64,000 bases of DNA. It comes from Rotaria sp. Silwood1 (taxonomy: Eukaryota; Rotifera; Eurotatoria; Philodinida; Philodinidae). Shown piece by piece: positions 21,726-33,735 of this stretch. Location of the stretch: contig CAJNOP010000089.1 in NCBI GenBank assembly GCA_905250075.1, positions 645,115 through 709,114 of the forward strand, read 5' to 3'. Under the pieces are notes generated by a model. That model was not told the DNA's origin and did not search any database. It worked only from the letters and a program-made list of their open reading frames with translations. Position 1 is the first letter of the stretch. Every line of letters starts with the position of its first letter. The translations under genes and the position numbers were made by a program.

Positions 21726-24700
21726 ATGAATCGTATCTTACAAACAGTAGCTCTCATCTTTCTTGGTTGTTGTTCAAATGTTATATTTCTTGAACTTATT
21801 GTTAAGTATGTTAAATAAAAAAAAAATTAATTTTTCTGTATATAAAAAAAACAACAAATTTGATGTAGGCCATATCCTGGATGTGGAAATATAGTAACAT
21901 TTGCTCAATTTCTTTTTATTGCTATTGAAGGTTTTATTAATTATTATAAATGGGGTACAGTACAACGACATGTTCCAATCAAGTAATTGTGTTGAATCTT
22001 TTCATTTTTAAATAAAATTGAATTTGATTTTTTTTACTTTGACAGAAGTTATGCGATATTAGTCCTAATGTTTTTTTTGGTTAGTGTGGTTAATAATTAT
22101 GCATTGAATTTTAATATACCAATGCCATTACACATGATCTTTCGATCGGTAAATACTTTTTAAACATATTTTCACTAATGAATTTTGTGCAATAAGCGTT
22201 AACGCGTGACATGTCAAATCACTTTTGAGTTAGAACTATGTACATTATATAGATCCTCATAAGTTATGAATAGCCTAAAAGTTTCAACATTTTTTGGACT
22301 GCTTGTAAGAATAGAAAAACAAAATGATCTGGAACTCATAATAAAAACTATTCTCATTAAGGCTTCTGTGTGCAAAATTTCAAGTTGTGAGCCAGTTTTT
22401 TTAGTACAACTGAGGAGAACGATGGTATCGTACCAAAAAGTGCTGTAAAAAAATATATTACACCACCAACAACAAACCAATAGCTTGTGCTTCTTTCAGG
22501 GTATTCATAGCTGTGACTCAAAAAAATGTTTAAGTACAGAGTTGAAAATATGGATCTTCCACACTGACAATCATGATAGGTCGCCACAGAACTGGCTACA
22601 CGACAGGGACATCGTCAGATATTCACCAATGGGTGCTCATATCAGCAGAAAAATAATTTCTATTTTCCGAAAAAGTTTTTTGGTCGAGGGAAGTGTAGAG
22701 CCACCACTCCTAGATATATCCCTGCTACACAAGTAAGTTGCGTTCTGTATTATATTTAGTATATTTTCAAAGTTTTTATTAAAATACTAGTAGAATATTT
22801 CCCAATGAGAAAGAAAAATATAATGTTAATACATTATATCTGTTGCAACTAGTTTTTTTTTTGTATCGTTTCATAATTGATTTTGAGTAGTTTTCAACTT
22901 ATTGAAGTTTTAAAGCAGGGAGTTTTATACTGGCAATTATGACTATCATCAGATGGACCATAATTAAGGACGCTTTTCGTTAACATCTAATGTTTCAATC
23001 GATTCTCTTCTCAAATCGTTGTTAAATCCAATATACATTTATTTTTATTGTTTAATGAATGTTACCTCGCTAATTTATAAAACTAAACATATCTTTAGTA
23101 AAGTATTGAGTCGAACTATCAAAACGATTGTTTTTCAATTTCATTTTTATATACTTCGTTAAGTTTTAAGTTCTGTTATAATACAGTTCTTACTTCATAG
23201 TTTAAAGCACGTCGCCATTAATGAAGCCAACTGCTTCGAACTCAGCTCTATTCATGAAAGAACGAGACTTCAGTACTTTAAAGTGCGAGTGCACTACGGC
23301 GAAGTATCCTAATACGAACTACTCAAGTCTCGCTTTTTAGGTATATGACAACTTTGAAGGTTGTATCTAATAGTTTATTAAAATTATCTTTGGGTTTTAG
23401 AAAGAAAAGAAACAATATTAGCTAAGCAGAATAGATCAATTTCAACTGAATTTTCTAGTAAAAAAATTGAAGACGATGCAAACGCTGAGAGGCATTGACA
23501 AAAAGGGATATGTGTAAATTAGCAGAGAAAGATTTTATATATGCCTTTAGAATATTGTATATCATGTTGTTCTTATTGACCTTCTCAGAACTAAAATTGG
23601 AGAATAAGTGTGGTGTAAGTAACTATTAGGGATACAAGTGCTAGGAATTGTCTTGAAGAAAAATAATGAAATAGATCTTGATTTCAGTATACCCTGTTGC
23701 ATATTCGGCGAGGAATGGTGAAGAAATATGCCTCAAAATAGATGGAATAAAACGATTTCCCTGCGCAGCTACAGAGTATTTCGTATTTCAATCCTGCAGA
23801 GATCGTGTTAACAGCTTTAATTATTTTTCTAGGGCTCATTAATTGCGAACCTTTTTTTGGGAATGATTATATTGAAAAAAAGGTACAGACAGATAATGAT
23901 TGAATAATCATTAAATATTTTTGCTGTGTTATTTGTAGATATCCATTACGTCAAATATTTGCTGTGCTTTTAATTACGTTTGGAATTTTTTTGGCAACAT
24001 ATGCATCTAGTCAATCATTAAATAAACAAAAGCAATCAAGTCATGTGGAAATAAATGAAACTAAACCTGATTTTTTTAAATGGCTCATAGGTATGACATT
24101 TCTTCTGTAAAGATAATTAATCTTATCTTTCTTTGAGGCTTACCTAGACTTGACCGGACATATCTAAGATTGACTCAGCATGTTATTTTATGACAGTCGA
24201 AGAGCTAGATTGAAGATAATACAAACATTTATATTTGTGAAAAATATCGAAAAGCAATAAGACTAAAGGTCGAGTTCAGCACCCTACCTCGACAAAGATC
24301 AAACATTCTTTATGGCGCACCCGTTATCAGACGATGGAGTTTTTCCTTTGAGAACGAGAATCTTCCACAATGAGAACTTCCGAATTCGCAGCTTCCTAAA
24401 GTGCAGGCTTATAGAGGAAGACCTTCTCTATCTACTAGTATATACATTATCAAGTTTTACTGCATATTGTGGGCATGTCAATTTATTAGACAGTGGCAGA
24501 CTTTCTCTAAAAGCCTAAATCCATCTCATTCTGTAGTCAAAACTCTTTAATCTAATCGATATTTCTAGGTATTGGAATGCTAATTTTTGCTTTACTTGTT
24601 TCGGCATTGATGGGTATTTATCAAGAAAAACTTTATGCGGAATATGGCAAATATCCTGAAGAAGCACTTTTCTATTCAGTAAGTAAAAATTAAAATGAAG

Positions 24701-25184
24701 TTTTCTAGTTATATTTATTGCTCTTTTTTTTTTGATTTTAGCATTGTCTACCGTTACCATTATTTGCATTCGTAGGTGAAAGTATTTATCATCATGCACA
24801 GTTATTTAATCAATCAAGTAAGTTTTTTTGGTTGATATTCAATTTTGTTTTGTAAATCGACATTTTTTAGCTTGGTTACCTCTATTTTCAAATGTTGGTA
24901 TTCCAATTATGTGGGCTTATTTAATTTGTAATGTATTAACACAATATTTTTGTATACGATCTGTATTTATATTAACAACAGAATGTCCATCTTTAATTGT
25001 AACATTAGTAATAACATTAAGAAAATTTATTAGTTTACTTTTTTCGATAATTTATTTTCAAAATCATTTTACATTGAATCATTGTATTGGTACAGCAGCG
25101 GTCTTTTTAGGAACATTTCTATTTAGTAATATTCATAAAGAAATTTATAATTATTTTACAAGACCACATGCTCATGTGGAATAA
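21726..25184 (+). CDS. SLC35B4: UDP-xylose/UDP-GlcNAc transporter (SLC35B4 type)
   Basis: Eight exons: 21726-21805, 21869-21982, 22046-22148, 23833-23882, 23939-24090, 24569-24678, 24742-24817, 24871-25184; 332 aa, in frame throughout. The product is a multi-helix nucleotide-sugar transporter of the Golgi/ER membrane exchanging UDP-xylose or UDP-GlcNAc. Family signatures follow in order: FLGCCSNVIFLELIV, PGCGNIVTFAQFLFIAVEGF, SVVNNYALNFNIPMPLHMIF, GSLIANLFLGMIILKKR, GIYQEKLYAEYGKYPEEALF, ILTTECPSLIVTLVITLRKF and FQNHFTLNHCIGTAAVFLGT. The 1684-bp intron 3 is far longer than the rest, most of which are 55-66 nt, and carries a dispersed repeat and unexplained sequence. The stop codon is 65 bp before the SEC13 ATG. 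Very strong identification. Confidence 0.96.
22149..23832. other. Long SLC35B4 intron 3 with unexplained insert
   Basis: This intron breaks the RS|GS junction of the transporter. Around 22214-22590 the minus strand has an open stretch with a hydrophobic run (YWFVVGGVIYFFTALFGTI), which I could not assign to a family. The repeat copy at 23690-23815 lies near its 3' end. The insert is probably old mobile DNA. Confidence 0.4.
23690..23815. repeat. Dispersed repeat, copy A
   Basis: Shares a block containing GAATGGTGAAGAAATATGCC, then GCAGCTAC, with copies near 36845-37090 and, more weakly, 61930-62080. The common part includes GAAATRTRYCYCRAARYAGAT and AATAAAACRATYT. The family is unknown. Confidence 0.55.
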
Positions 25185-25204
25185 AGGAAAAATGAACAAA
25201 ATTT

Positions 25205-25221
25205 TGTTTTTTATTTTCTAG
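25205..25221 (+). promoter_or_regulatory. Likely trans-splice acceptor before SEC13
   Basis: A T-rich tract followed by TTTTCTAG lies between the SLC35B4 stop and the SEC13 ATG, 29 bases before the ATG. No donor for a cis 5' UTR intron fits in the 65-bp gap without overlapping SLC35B4. Spliced-leader trans-splicing is established in rotifers, so this is a natural leader-addition site; that use here is inferred. Confidence 0.55.
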
Positions 25222-25249
25222 ATTTAGTTTTAATTATTTACTTGAAGAA

Positions 25250-27755
25250 ATGGTAAAAAAAAAATAAGATCTATTGATTTTATTTAATAAGTTTCGAATT
25301 TTTCTCTGCATAGACTCAAATCAATGCAATTGATACTGGCCATGAAGAATTAATTGTATGTAATCTTTATGTAAAATATAAAAGAAATAGAATATATAAT
25401 TTTTTAGCATGATGCTCAATTAGATTATTATGGTATACGTTTAGCAACATGTTCATCGGATAAAAGTATAAAAATATTTGATGTATCAAATAATCAACAA
25501 CGTCTTATAGCTGAATTAAAAGGGTAAAAAAAAGTTATATGTAAATATAAAAACAACAAAAAAATAATAATAAATCTTTGTTTCTATAAAGACATGATGG
25601 TCCTGTTTGGCAATTATCATGGTCACATCCAACATTTGGAAGTTTACTTGCATCATGTTCTTATGATAAAAAAGTATTAATATGGAAAGAAACACCACCC
25701 ACTGGGTTACCATCTCAAACTAATACGAGTGGTGGTACACAATATACATCTATATATGAATATGATCGACATACATCATCAGGTAAATATATATTATGTT
25801 TTAGAATTTCGAAGTAGATTTTTTACATAATGTTCTAGTGACCTATAATATTCTTATTGAGATAGTTCAAGAATTGTTCGCGCTATAACTTATCACATAG
25901 TAGGTCTCGAAATAGGCCACTGAGTCTGACTATTTTGCTATCAGGCCACACGATCTAAATATTTTTTGAGGAAGAGCTTCCTTTAACCATAAGATAAAAT
26001 CAGAACATTTGGTTCCATGACATTAGTTTTGTAATGTTTTTTTTGAAGCATTTATATGGTTTGAGCTTATGATCACTATGGTAATAAATTTTCTACAATG
26101 TTCTTATAAATGATTGCATTGATTATGAAGTTCAATTTGTAGAGATCCTATTTTTGTAAAAGAATTATATTTTTAATAGTGACATTTTGAACTTGGTTGA
26201 GCCATTAAAAATGAATCGATTTCAAGAATAATGCAATTTTCGTTTCTGTCGGATTCATGAAAAATGAATCAAGTACCAAACATCTTATACATTGTTAACA
26301 TCTATTGCATAAAAAATTTGAAATTAGTTTCATTAGTATGATTCATGGAGAGGATTGCTAATTTTATTTCTGGAACCGTTTGATTTATATTCGTTCTTTT
26401 TTATTTTAATAATATTTTAGTTAATACAGTTTCTTGGGCTCCATATGAATATGGTCTAATGTTAGCATGTGGAAGTTCCGATGGCTCAATTTCAATTATT
26501 TGTTCTACTGGTATGATTTAACTTTTTGTAAAGCTGTAAAATAAAAGTTTATTTTTTCAGGTGATGGTCGATGGACAACTAAGAAAATTCCTGACTGTCA
26601 TCCCGTAAGTAAATACGATTATTAATTTTTGACTACACAACAAGATATTTGTAGCCTTGTAAACAAAGAATTCCTCTCTTTCTAATACTATACGGATTAT
26701 CCAATTCTACAAGATATTTCAGCTAGCCGAGTTAGTTCCAGGTTTGCAGTTTTCGAATGTGATGAGCTCTAGTCATCTCAGAAATGTGTCAGATGCACTA
26801 GTCACCGAGTACAAAAAAATTGGAAAATAGTACCTCGTATCTTCGAGATGACTATTCAATTCCGATCGAGCGAATCAAAGTACAATTCGACCGGATTCGG
26901 AATTGAAAATTTCTGATCCAACAGGCTCTATTACCTACTGTTGATAGATAGTGTCACCTATCAAGACGCACTAGAACTTAGCCATGTGTGACTTATTATA
27001 TAGAGGAAGGTTTTTTAGTTTCTAAAGAATTTCTTTTATCATATGGTTTTGCTTTTAGCCTGGTGTTAACGCACTTAGTTGGGCACCAGCTGTATTACCA
27101 CAAACAAGTGATGATACAGGTATACAAGGAACAACAGGTGAACCTGTAAAACGTTTTGTTTCAGGTGGATGTGATTGTTTAATTCGTATATGGAAGTAAA
27201 TTATCAAATAAAGTCTTTATTTATAAAAATAGAAAACAAAAAAACATTTTTTCTTATCATAGAGAACAAGATGATGGATGGGTAGAAGAAGCTCGTCTTG
27301 ACCAGCATAATGATTGGGTACGAGATGTAGCATGGGCACCAACATTTAGTTTTTATAAAGATAAAATTGCTAGTTGTTCACAAGTAAGATTTTCTAAAAA
27401 ATCCAATTGCAAAATAAAACTCTTTAAAATAAATGATTTTCGTTTTTTTTTTTCAATAAAGGATGGTCATGTTTATGTATTTACACGTGATACACGTTCA
27501 TCATTAAATTGGGATTGTACTCAAATTGATACACATTTTAATGATGTATGGAGTGTTAGTTGGTCATTAACAGGTGATATACTTGCTGTTGCTGCATCCG
27601 ATAAAGTTAGTTTATGGAAACTTGGTCTTGATGGTAAATATCAATGTTTAACAACTCCACATGCATCAACAACAAGTACAGGATCACCATCTGTTAATAG
27701 TTCAATGGAAAGTACAACAGGAGAAACTGGAAATATACCATTAATGGCTTCTTAA
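25250..27755 (+). CDS. SEC13: SEC13, COPII coat and nuclear pore WD40 protein
   Basis: Nine coding exons: 25250-25252, 25314-25355, 25408-25523, 25592-25782, 26421-26510, 26561-26604, 27059-27195, 27263-27383, 27462-27755; 345 aa, in frame. The first coding exon is only the ATG, split from the rest by a GTAAAA donor. The protein is a six-bladed WD40 open propeller. Family landmarks: [79 protein letters not shown]-like [21 protein letters not shown] and [12 protein letters not shown]. It pairs with Sec31 in COPII vesicle coats at the ER exit site, and with Nup proteins in the Y-complex. Some introns are near the lower size limit (50 and 52 nt); introns 4 and 6 are 638 and 454 nt. The Ser/Thr-rich C-terminus is variable in the family. 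Confidence 0.96.
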
Positions 27756-27865
27756 ATAGAAATAAATCTATATATACAATCTCTAATTGTTATTTTGTTC
27801 TTTTAGCTTAAATTTTTCTTGTGCGGAAAAAACAAACAAGACATGAAAAATGAATTTTCTTCTTC

Positions 27866-27897
27866 TCTTTTTTTTTTTTTGGTTTGTTCAATTTTAG
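27866..27897 (+). promoter_or_regulatory. Likely trans-splice acceptor before DAD1
   Basis: A long pyrimidine tract (TCTTCTTCTC plus T-run) and TTCAATTTTAG end 21 bases before the DAD1 ATG, inside a 163-bp gap after the SEC13 stop. Arrangement and position match the site before SEC13. A short 5' UTR intron of a separate DAD1 transcript is the alternative. Confidence 0.5.
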
Positions 27898-27918
27898 ATT
27901 AATTTATTTAGTTAAAAA

Positions 27919-28322
27919 ATGAGTCAAATAGGTCAAGTCGTTGGAATATTACGTAAACTTTATGATGAATATCAAATAAGTACACCGAAAAAATTAAAAT
28001 TAATTGATGCATATTTAGTTTATGTTTTATTAACGGGAATTATTCAATTTACTTATTGTCTTCTTGTTGGAACATTTCCATTTAATTCATTTCTTTCAGG
28101 ATTTATTTCATCTGTTGGTTGTTTTATTTTGGCTGGTAAGAATATAATTTTTTGAAATAAAGATTATTTTATTTTAGTTTTTTTTGTTTTCTAGCAAGTT
28201 TACGTATTCAATTAAATAAAGCTAATCGATCAACATTCAATGTTACACCTGAACGTGCTTTTGCTGATTTTGTTTTTGCGCATATTATTTTACATTTAGT
28301 TGTTATTAATTTTATTGGTTAA
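27919..28322 (+). CDS. DAD1: DAD1, oligosaccharyltransferase subunit
   Basis: Two exons, 27919-28135 and 28195-28322, give 114 aa, the normal family length. The sequence has the family hallmarks [38 protein letters not shown] and [19 protein letters not shown], and ends NFIG. It is a three-helix ER membrane protein (DAD1/Ost2) needed for N-glycosylation of nascent proteins as part of the OST complex. The 59-nt intron sits after FILA. Last member of the SLC35B4-SEC13-DAD1 row; all three act in the early secretory pathway. Orthology is certain on sequence. Confidence 0.98.
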
Positions 28323-28938
28323 ACATTAGACATTCTATTGAACTTACATGACTTAGTGTTTTTGTTTTTGCTTTAAATGATAAATAAAAGAAAAGATTGT
28401 ACTCATTCGTTATATGTTGTAGTTATTGATATACAAGAAAAAATTACTTATTTTTCAGAATCATTATGTTCGTTGTCTTTTGCTTTCTGTCACGTAGCTT
28501 GTTATATTAACTCTTAGCATATTTTTGCTTAATATGTGATATAAATGTCGTATATAGTTTTGTGAAGACTATCTGTTCTAACGTCGTGAATAAAATTCTA
28601 TTAGATCTAATAATTGAATTTATATCTAACTGCTTGAACAATTAAAGAAAGCGGTTTCAGCTATATGTTTCGCGTCAAATTGAGAATTTTCCATATAAAG
28701 ACTCATCAAATTTAGATCGAAATAATGCACAAGATACTCAACAAGCATTTCAATTAGTAACAAAACAATTGACATTCGATACTTTATTGATTTTTCTAGA
28801 TTTGTACTCATCTTTTATTTTTAATGTTGCTGTAATAAAGATATGACAAGAAAAAAAAAACAATCTATTGAATTCTTGCTTAAAATATTTTACTTTGTTC
28901 AAGTTTATTGATAAAAAAAATATTAATAGAATCAAAAG

Positions 28939-31505
28939 TCAAACATTTTTCATTATTTTAATACTTTTAATTAATTCCAATGTTTTTTGTACTTCTTTAT
29001 GATCAATATCAAGAGTTTTCAATTGAATATGATGCGCTTTATATGCGTATTCTAATGCTTTATCAATTTGATTCAATTTTTTACAAACTTTTGCTAATAT
29101 ATATGTTGATTCAGCACGTCGTCGATGTTCTTCAGAAAGTGTTGCTTCAAGAATATGAAAAGCTTCTTCTGCATATTGAAGTGCACATTCTAAATTATTT
29201 TGATCACATAAAATTTCTCCTATATACATTAATGACATGCCAATATATGGATGTTGACGTGGTAAACTTTTCATATAAATATCAATAGCTTTTTGATAAT
29301 GTTTCAATGCTAAATGACTTCCTTTTTCTTTTGCTTGATAAATTTTACCTAGATTATGATGAGTTATACCGATATCCGAATGATCTGAAGGAAGTGTTTT
29401 TTCACTCATAGATAAATCTCGCATATAATAAATAAGTGCTTTATCATAATGATTTAAAGCTAAATGAACAAGACCAAGATTACAATATGATACAGCTAAT
29501 TCAGGATGATTTGATGGTAAACATTGTTCTTTCATAGCTAATGATCGTTGATGATAATCAAGTGCTTGTTCAAAATTATAATGATTATAATATGCTAAAC
29601 CAATATTACTTAAACTTGTTGCTATATCTGGATGATTATGTGGAAAAAGACGTTGTTTCATTTCTAAAGCCCGAATATCATATTCTAATGCTAATTCAAA
29701 TTTACCCAAACGATCATAACATAGACCAATATTATTTAATGCTTCAGCAATATGTACATGATCTTTTGAAAGTATTTTTTCGCTTATTAATAAACATTCA
29801 AGATGTTTTTCTAATGCTAATTCATATTTTCCCATATTATCATATAATAAACCAATACCACCTAATGTTTCACCTAAATCTGAATGACCATTAGGAAATA
29901 TTTTACGTTGAATAACAAGTGCTTTTTCATATTCAATCATAGATTGAGAATAATTTCCTTCACGATATAAATTTAAACCTTTATAATAATAGATAAGTGC
30001 TAAATCACGAGTTTCATTTTCATCAGATATGATTGTTATCAATTTATTTAAATAATCATGTGCAAGATTATATTCTCCTATTTGTATTAATAATCTAGCA
30101 AAAATAAAATCAATATTTATTTCATTTGCTTCAATTTTAATTGAATTTATATATGCTTGTACAACATTAGTTCCTTCATCTGTTGTTATCAAATAAATAT
30201 TCCATTTACCATTTATTTCATCATATTTAATATCAATAATTTTAAAAACGGATGCAAGATCAAATAAAACTTCATCTTCATGTGGAAATTGACTCATAGA
30301 TGCAACATGTGCAAAACATCCATAAGATAAATTAAATGTTGTTTGAATTATAAAAATAACTTCTTTCGAGTAACAATTAGCAATTTCTTGTTTTCGACTT
30401 GTTGATAGAAATCCATTTAATGATATTAATTGACCTTTTTTACTATATAAAATATCTATTTCTTCTTTTGACATTGTTCGACCATGATAAACAATCCATT
30501 GAGTTAATGGTTGTTCAAATTCAATTAATAATTGTTTATATTGTTCGAATTCTTTATGTAATTATTCAGATAAATCAGCAATAAAAGCTCGACATATATA
30601 AAGTGCATGAAAATCTTCTGTTCGTAATGCTTTATTGATAAGTTTTGATACAAATGTTGGTGTTGTATACCAATAAATAGCATCTTCACTTTTATATTTT
30701 TGATTGAATTCTTCTATTTTATTTAATTCTTCAATATTATCTTTATAATAATCTCGACATTCATCTAACATTTCTTTCATTGTATTATGTGTATGATGAA
30801 CTTTTTGTAAAACACTTGTAAGTAATTTAAGCCATAAAAAGAAAGTGTCTGTTTTTGAAATATCACGCATTGAATATTGCTTATTTTCATCAAATATTGT
30901 ATATTTAAGATGAAAAGAATCTGATATAGAATTAAAATTACGTAATATTTTTAATTTTTCTATATCAAATATATTTACTATTGATCCAGATTGATCAATT
31001 GATTTAAGATGAATTTGTAAATGAATTATTAATTCTTTATGTGTATTTATAATATGATGAATTTTTCTATAACGTTTTTGCATATATTCATATTTTGTTT
31101 TTTCTATACAAAAAACAAGAATTGATTCGATTTGATCAATATTATGAATTAATGGAATAACAGTGACACCTAATGAACCTGATGTAATTAAACAAACTTG
31201 TTGATTTATATTTTTCAATGAATTTATATAATTGATACAATCTTCAGATGAAGTAAATGTAACAACAGGACCTGTATTTATATGTTTTATCATCATTAAT
31301 GTCGAATAATCATGTATTTTATCAAGCCATATAATGATAACATGATTCTGAGATGATTGCTAACATGATAAAATTAAAAAGAAAATTCTTTTCAAATAAA
31401 AAAAAAAAAATGTATACATACTTTTACTTCTTCATTGCTTGCAATTATAAAAAAACATCGAAAAAAGTAATAAATAAAGAAAACTATCCAATAAATGATT
31501 AGCAT
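28939..31505 (-). pseudogene. ADP-ribosyltransferase-TPR (kinesin-light-chain type) protein with in-frame stop
   Basis: The minus-strand model is exon 31422-31505 (start ATG at 31505, hydrophobic MLIIYWIVFFIYYFF) joined in phase 0 across a 62-nt intron to 28939-31359. It is 834 codons plus stop, but codon 294 (30562-30564) is TAA. Order of parts: an N-terminal region of the type bdelloid proteins carry (IIIWLDK... VCLITSGSLGVTVIPLIHNI), then an R-S-E class arginine ADP-ribosyltransferase (YHGRTMSK; GFLSTSRK; HEDEVLF with the E-x-E pair), then about eight 42-aa TPRs of kinesin light chain type (IGLCYDRLGKFELALEYDI-like units). The enzyme class moves ADP-ribose from NAD to arginine. The frame is otherwise perfect on both sides of the stop, so it is a very recent loss, an assembly error or readthrough. 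A shorter product starting at 30474 would lose the catalytic YHGR. Confidence 0.7.
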
Positions 31506-33159
31506 AATGAAGTATATATGAGATTCCTCCATTTGTTAACTCTCTCAATTATGTGAAAGAAATCGAAATTTTTTAGTTTTGAGTAGTGTTAATTGTTAAA
31601 TTGTTTTGATTCAGAATTACGCCTTTTATACAAATGATTAATAATGTTTGTTTGACAATATTATGAGAAGAAGTCATGACAACTATTAATACGATCACTT
31701 GGACTTTTCCAAGTATGAAAAAAAGAAATACGCTATTCAAGTTCAAATAATATCTGTGTTTAATGATTCATAGTTATTGAAAATAGAAGAAAAAAAAGTG
31801 TAGGTTTAATATGATAAACAAAGAAAAATGAAATATAATCAATGTTTCATCATAAACAAAAGTGGAAATCAAACAAATATTTTAAATTATAATGAGATTT
31901 TAAACTTCGAGATAGTTTTTGAGATTTTCTTCTAATTTTAATATGTTCTTCATTTGAAAATTTAGCAATATACTAAAGTAATCAAAACAGAAAAGAAACT
32001 GACCACAATAAGTGCTAGTGTTGTGTTAATCGACGTGACTGAGTGTTAAAGAATTTCATTTTTTCGCATTGTAACATCTATTTCTTCCTAATGGCAAAAA
32101 CAAATCTTTTGAAACTTTCAATATAGATAGAGACTGCTTAGCTCTAATATTAGTAGAAATTCAATTGATTCTCCATTAGCTGAAGTTGAACTATTTAGAA
32201 AACATCAGCCATCATAGAGTTTCTTTTTTATCGGTACAGAGTTTTGCATTTTACTACGAAACAAAGGGATATACAAATAAAATTCCTATACGATAGTTGT
32301 TCATATTTTGACAGATTTTCAGAATATCAGATCATTGTTTAATAAGCATAACTGTATCGAGTAACAAATTAAAAATAGTGTTCGACCAGTACTAATCAAA
32401 TACAGCTATTTTTGATGTGAAGTAGTCGGAATTTATTCACTTAATTTGATCATCATCAATAAAATTTATAATAAAAACTAGAGAGAAAGCTGGTATTTCC
32501 AACAGAAAAAAAAGAATATACTGTTTGTTTTTCTCTTTTTTTTTTTTATATATGCGCATATGTAAAAAAAGACAGAAGCATCGAGCATGCTTTTTCGTTT
32601 CTGTTATGAATACTAACAGGTAGTTGAGAACAAATTGCACTCAATGTCAGTGCATGTTGGTCTCATTTTTTAATCATAAAGAGTTCTCTTTTAAGCTGAG
32701 AGCTGAAAAATTCCAAGTTCTACGAAGCTGTGAATTGTATTTTTCAAATCAGCTATCTTCGGAAAGGTAAACTTTAATAGATAAACATCTACGCAGTCGT
32801 CCGACTGCAGCAGTAAAATAAAGCAAAAAATGATAAAGTTTTTTTAACTAAAGGTTAAGATAGAGTTTCAATTATTCCACAAAGTCCTGCGTAAAATTCT
32901 GTATGTTTGGATGTATATTTTGGAACGTCAGAAGAAATATTTTGGGGAAACAGTTTTGAAGTAAAAACCACATGATGACATCCAAAAACAACCGAATTCT
33001 GATAAACCTCTAACACTGTTATTTTTCAATTTGAACGAATACACATGCTTCTACCGTTCAGCTGAATAGTTACAGCATTTTATTCAGAATTAAGTTCTAT
33101 ATCCAATGGTATAGTAATAAATCTAGCGTAGGCTAAATTTAGTTTTTGAAAGCATGCTC
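31506..33159. other. Intergenic, no gene seen
   Basis: AT-rich spacer upstream of the ART-TPR gene. No domain-bearing frame, no tandem array and no RNA gene recognised. Confidence 0.55.
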
Positions 33160-33735
33160 TTCGATAGCGAAAAACAACAGTATGGTCATTCACTATCAAA
33201 GTGTTTTATGCTTAAGAGATGGAAGGACGTCAGAATGGTTTTACTTGCAAAAAAAAGACGCACTTTGTATTCCAGGTCAGAGGCGACCAGTTTCGCTACT
33301 AGACTCGTTTCTCAAAGTTAAAGATTGTTTATTTTCCAAAGTTTTCTATAACTGCTCAAAGTTCGCGAAATTTTACCGGATAATCAATCTGGATTTCGGG
33401 TGAAATATCACCTACAAACACATGCTTCACTCCTAATCGAACAGATATCCTCTATTATGTCATACATTTCTCCAATCGCTACAATTTTTGTGGATTTGAA
33501 AGTGCATTTGATCAATTGTAGTTCGAAGAATGGTTAAGAAAATTAGTTAGAATGAGCATCCTTATTGACGTTGTCAAATGAATTCGCGTCTGATTCGAAG
33601 TTAGAATGGATTCGATAGAAATTCAAGAAAAATGATCTCGTTAATATTCAATTTGTCGAGGTTGACTACAGGGAGCCCAGCTTTACTCCGAACCCTTTTC
33701 ATCATGTATCATGCCGATATGGAAGGTGATGGGTG
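33160..33735 (+). mobile_element. Non-LTR retrotransposon reverse transcriptase relic
   Basis: Pieces of an RT domain follow in order across several frames: WKDVRMVLLAKK (near 33219), then RRPVSLLDSFLKVKDCLFSK, then LPDNQSGFRVKYHLQTHASL (near 33374), IATIFVDLK followed in the next frame by SAFDQL-stop-FEEWL (motif A), and GSPALLRTLFIMYHADMEG (motif B, near 33670). Motif C (the YADD region) and everything after it are missing; the copy ends at a GT/AC-rich stretch. Multiple frameshifts and stops make it dead. The family resembles non-LTR elements with NQSGFR/AFDQLW motifs. Confidence 0.75.
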
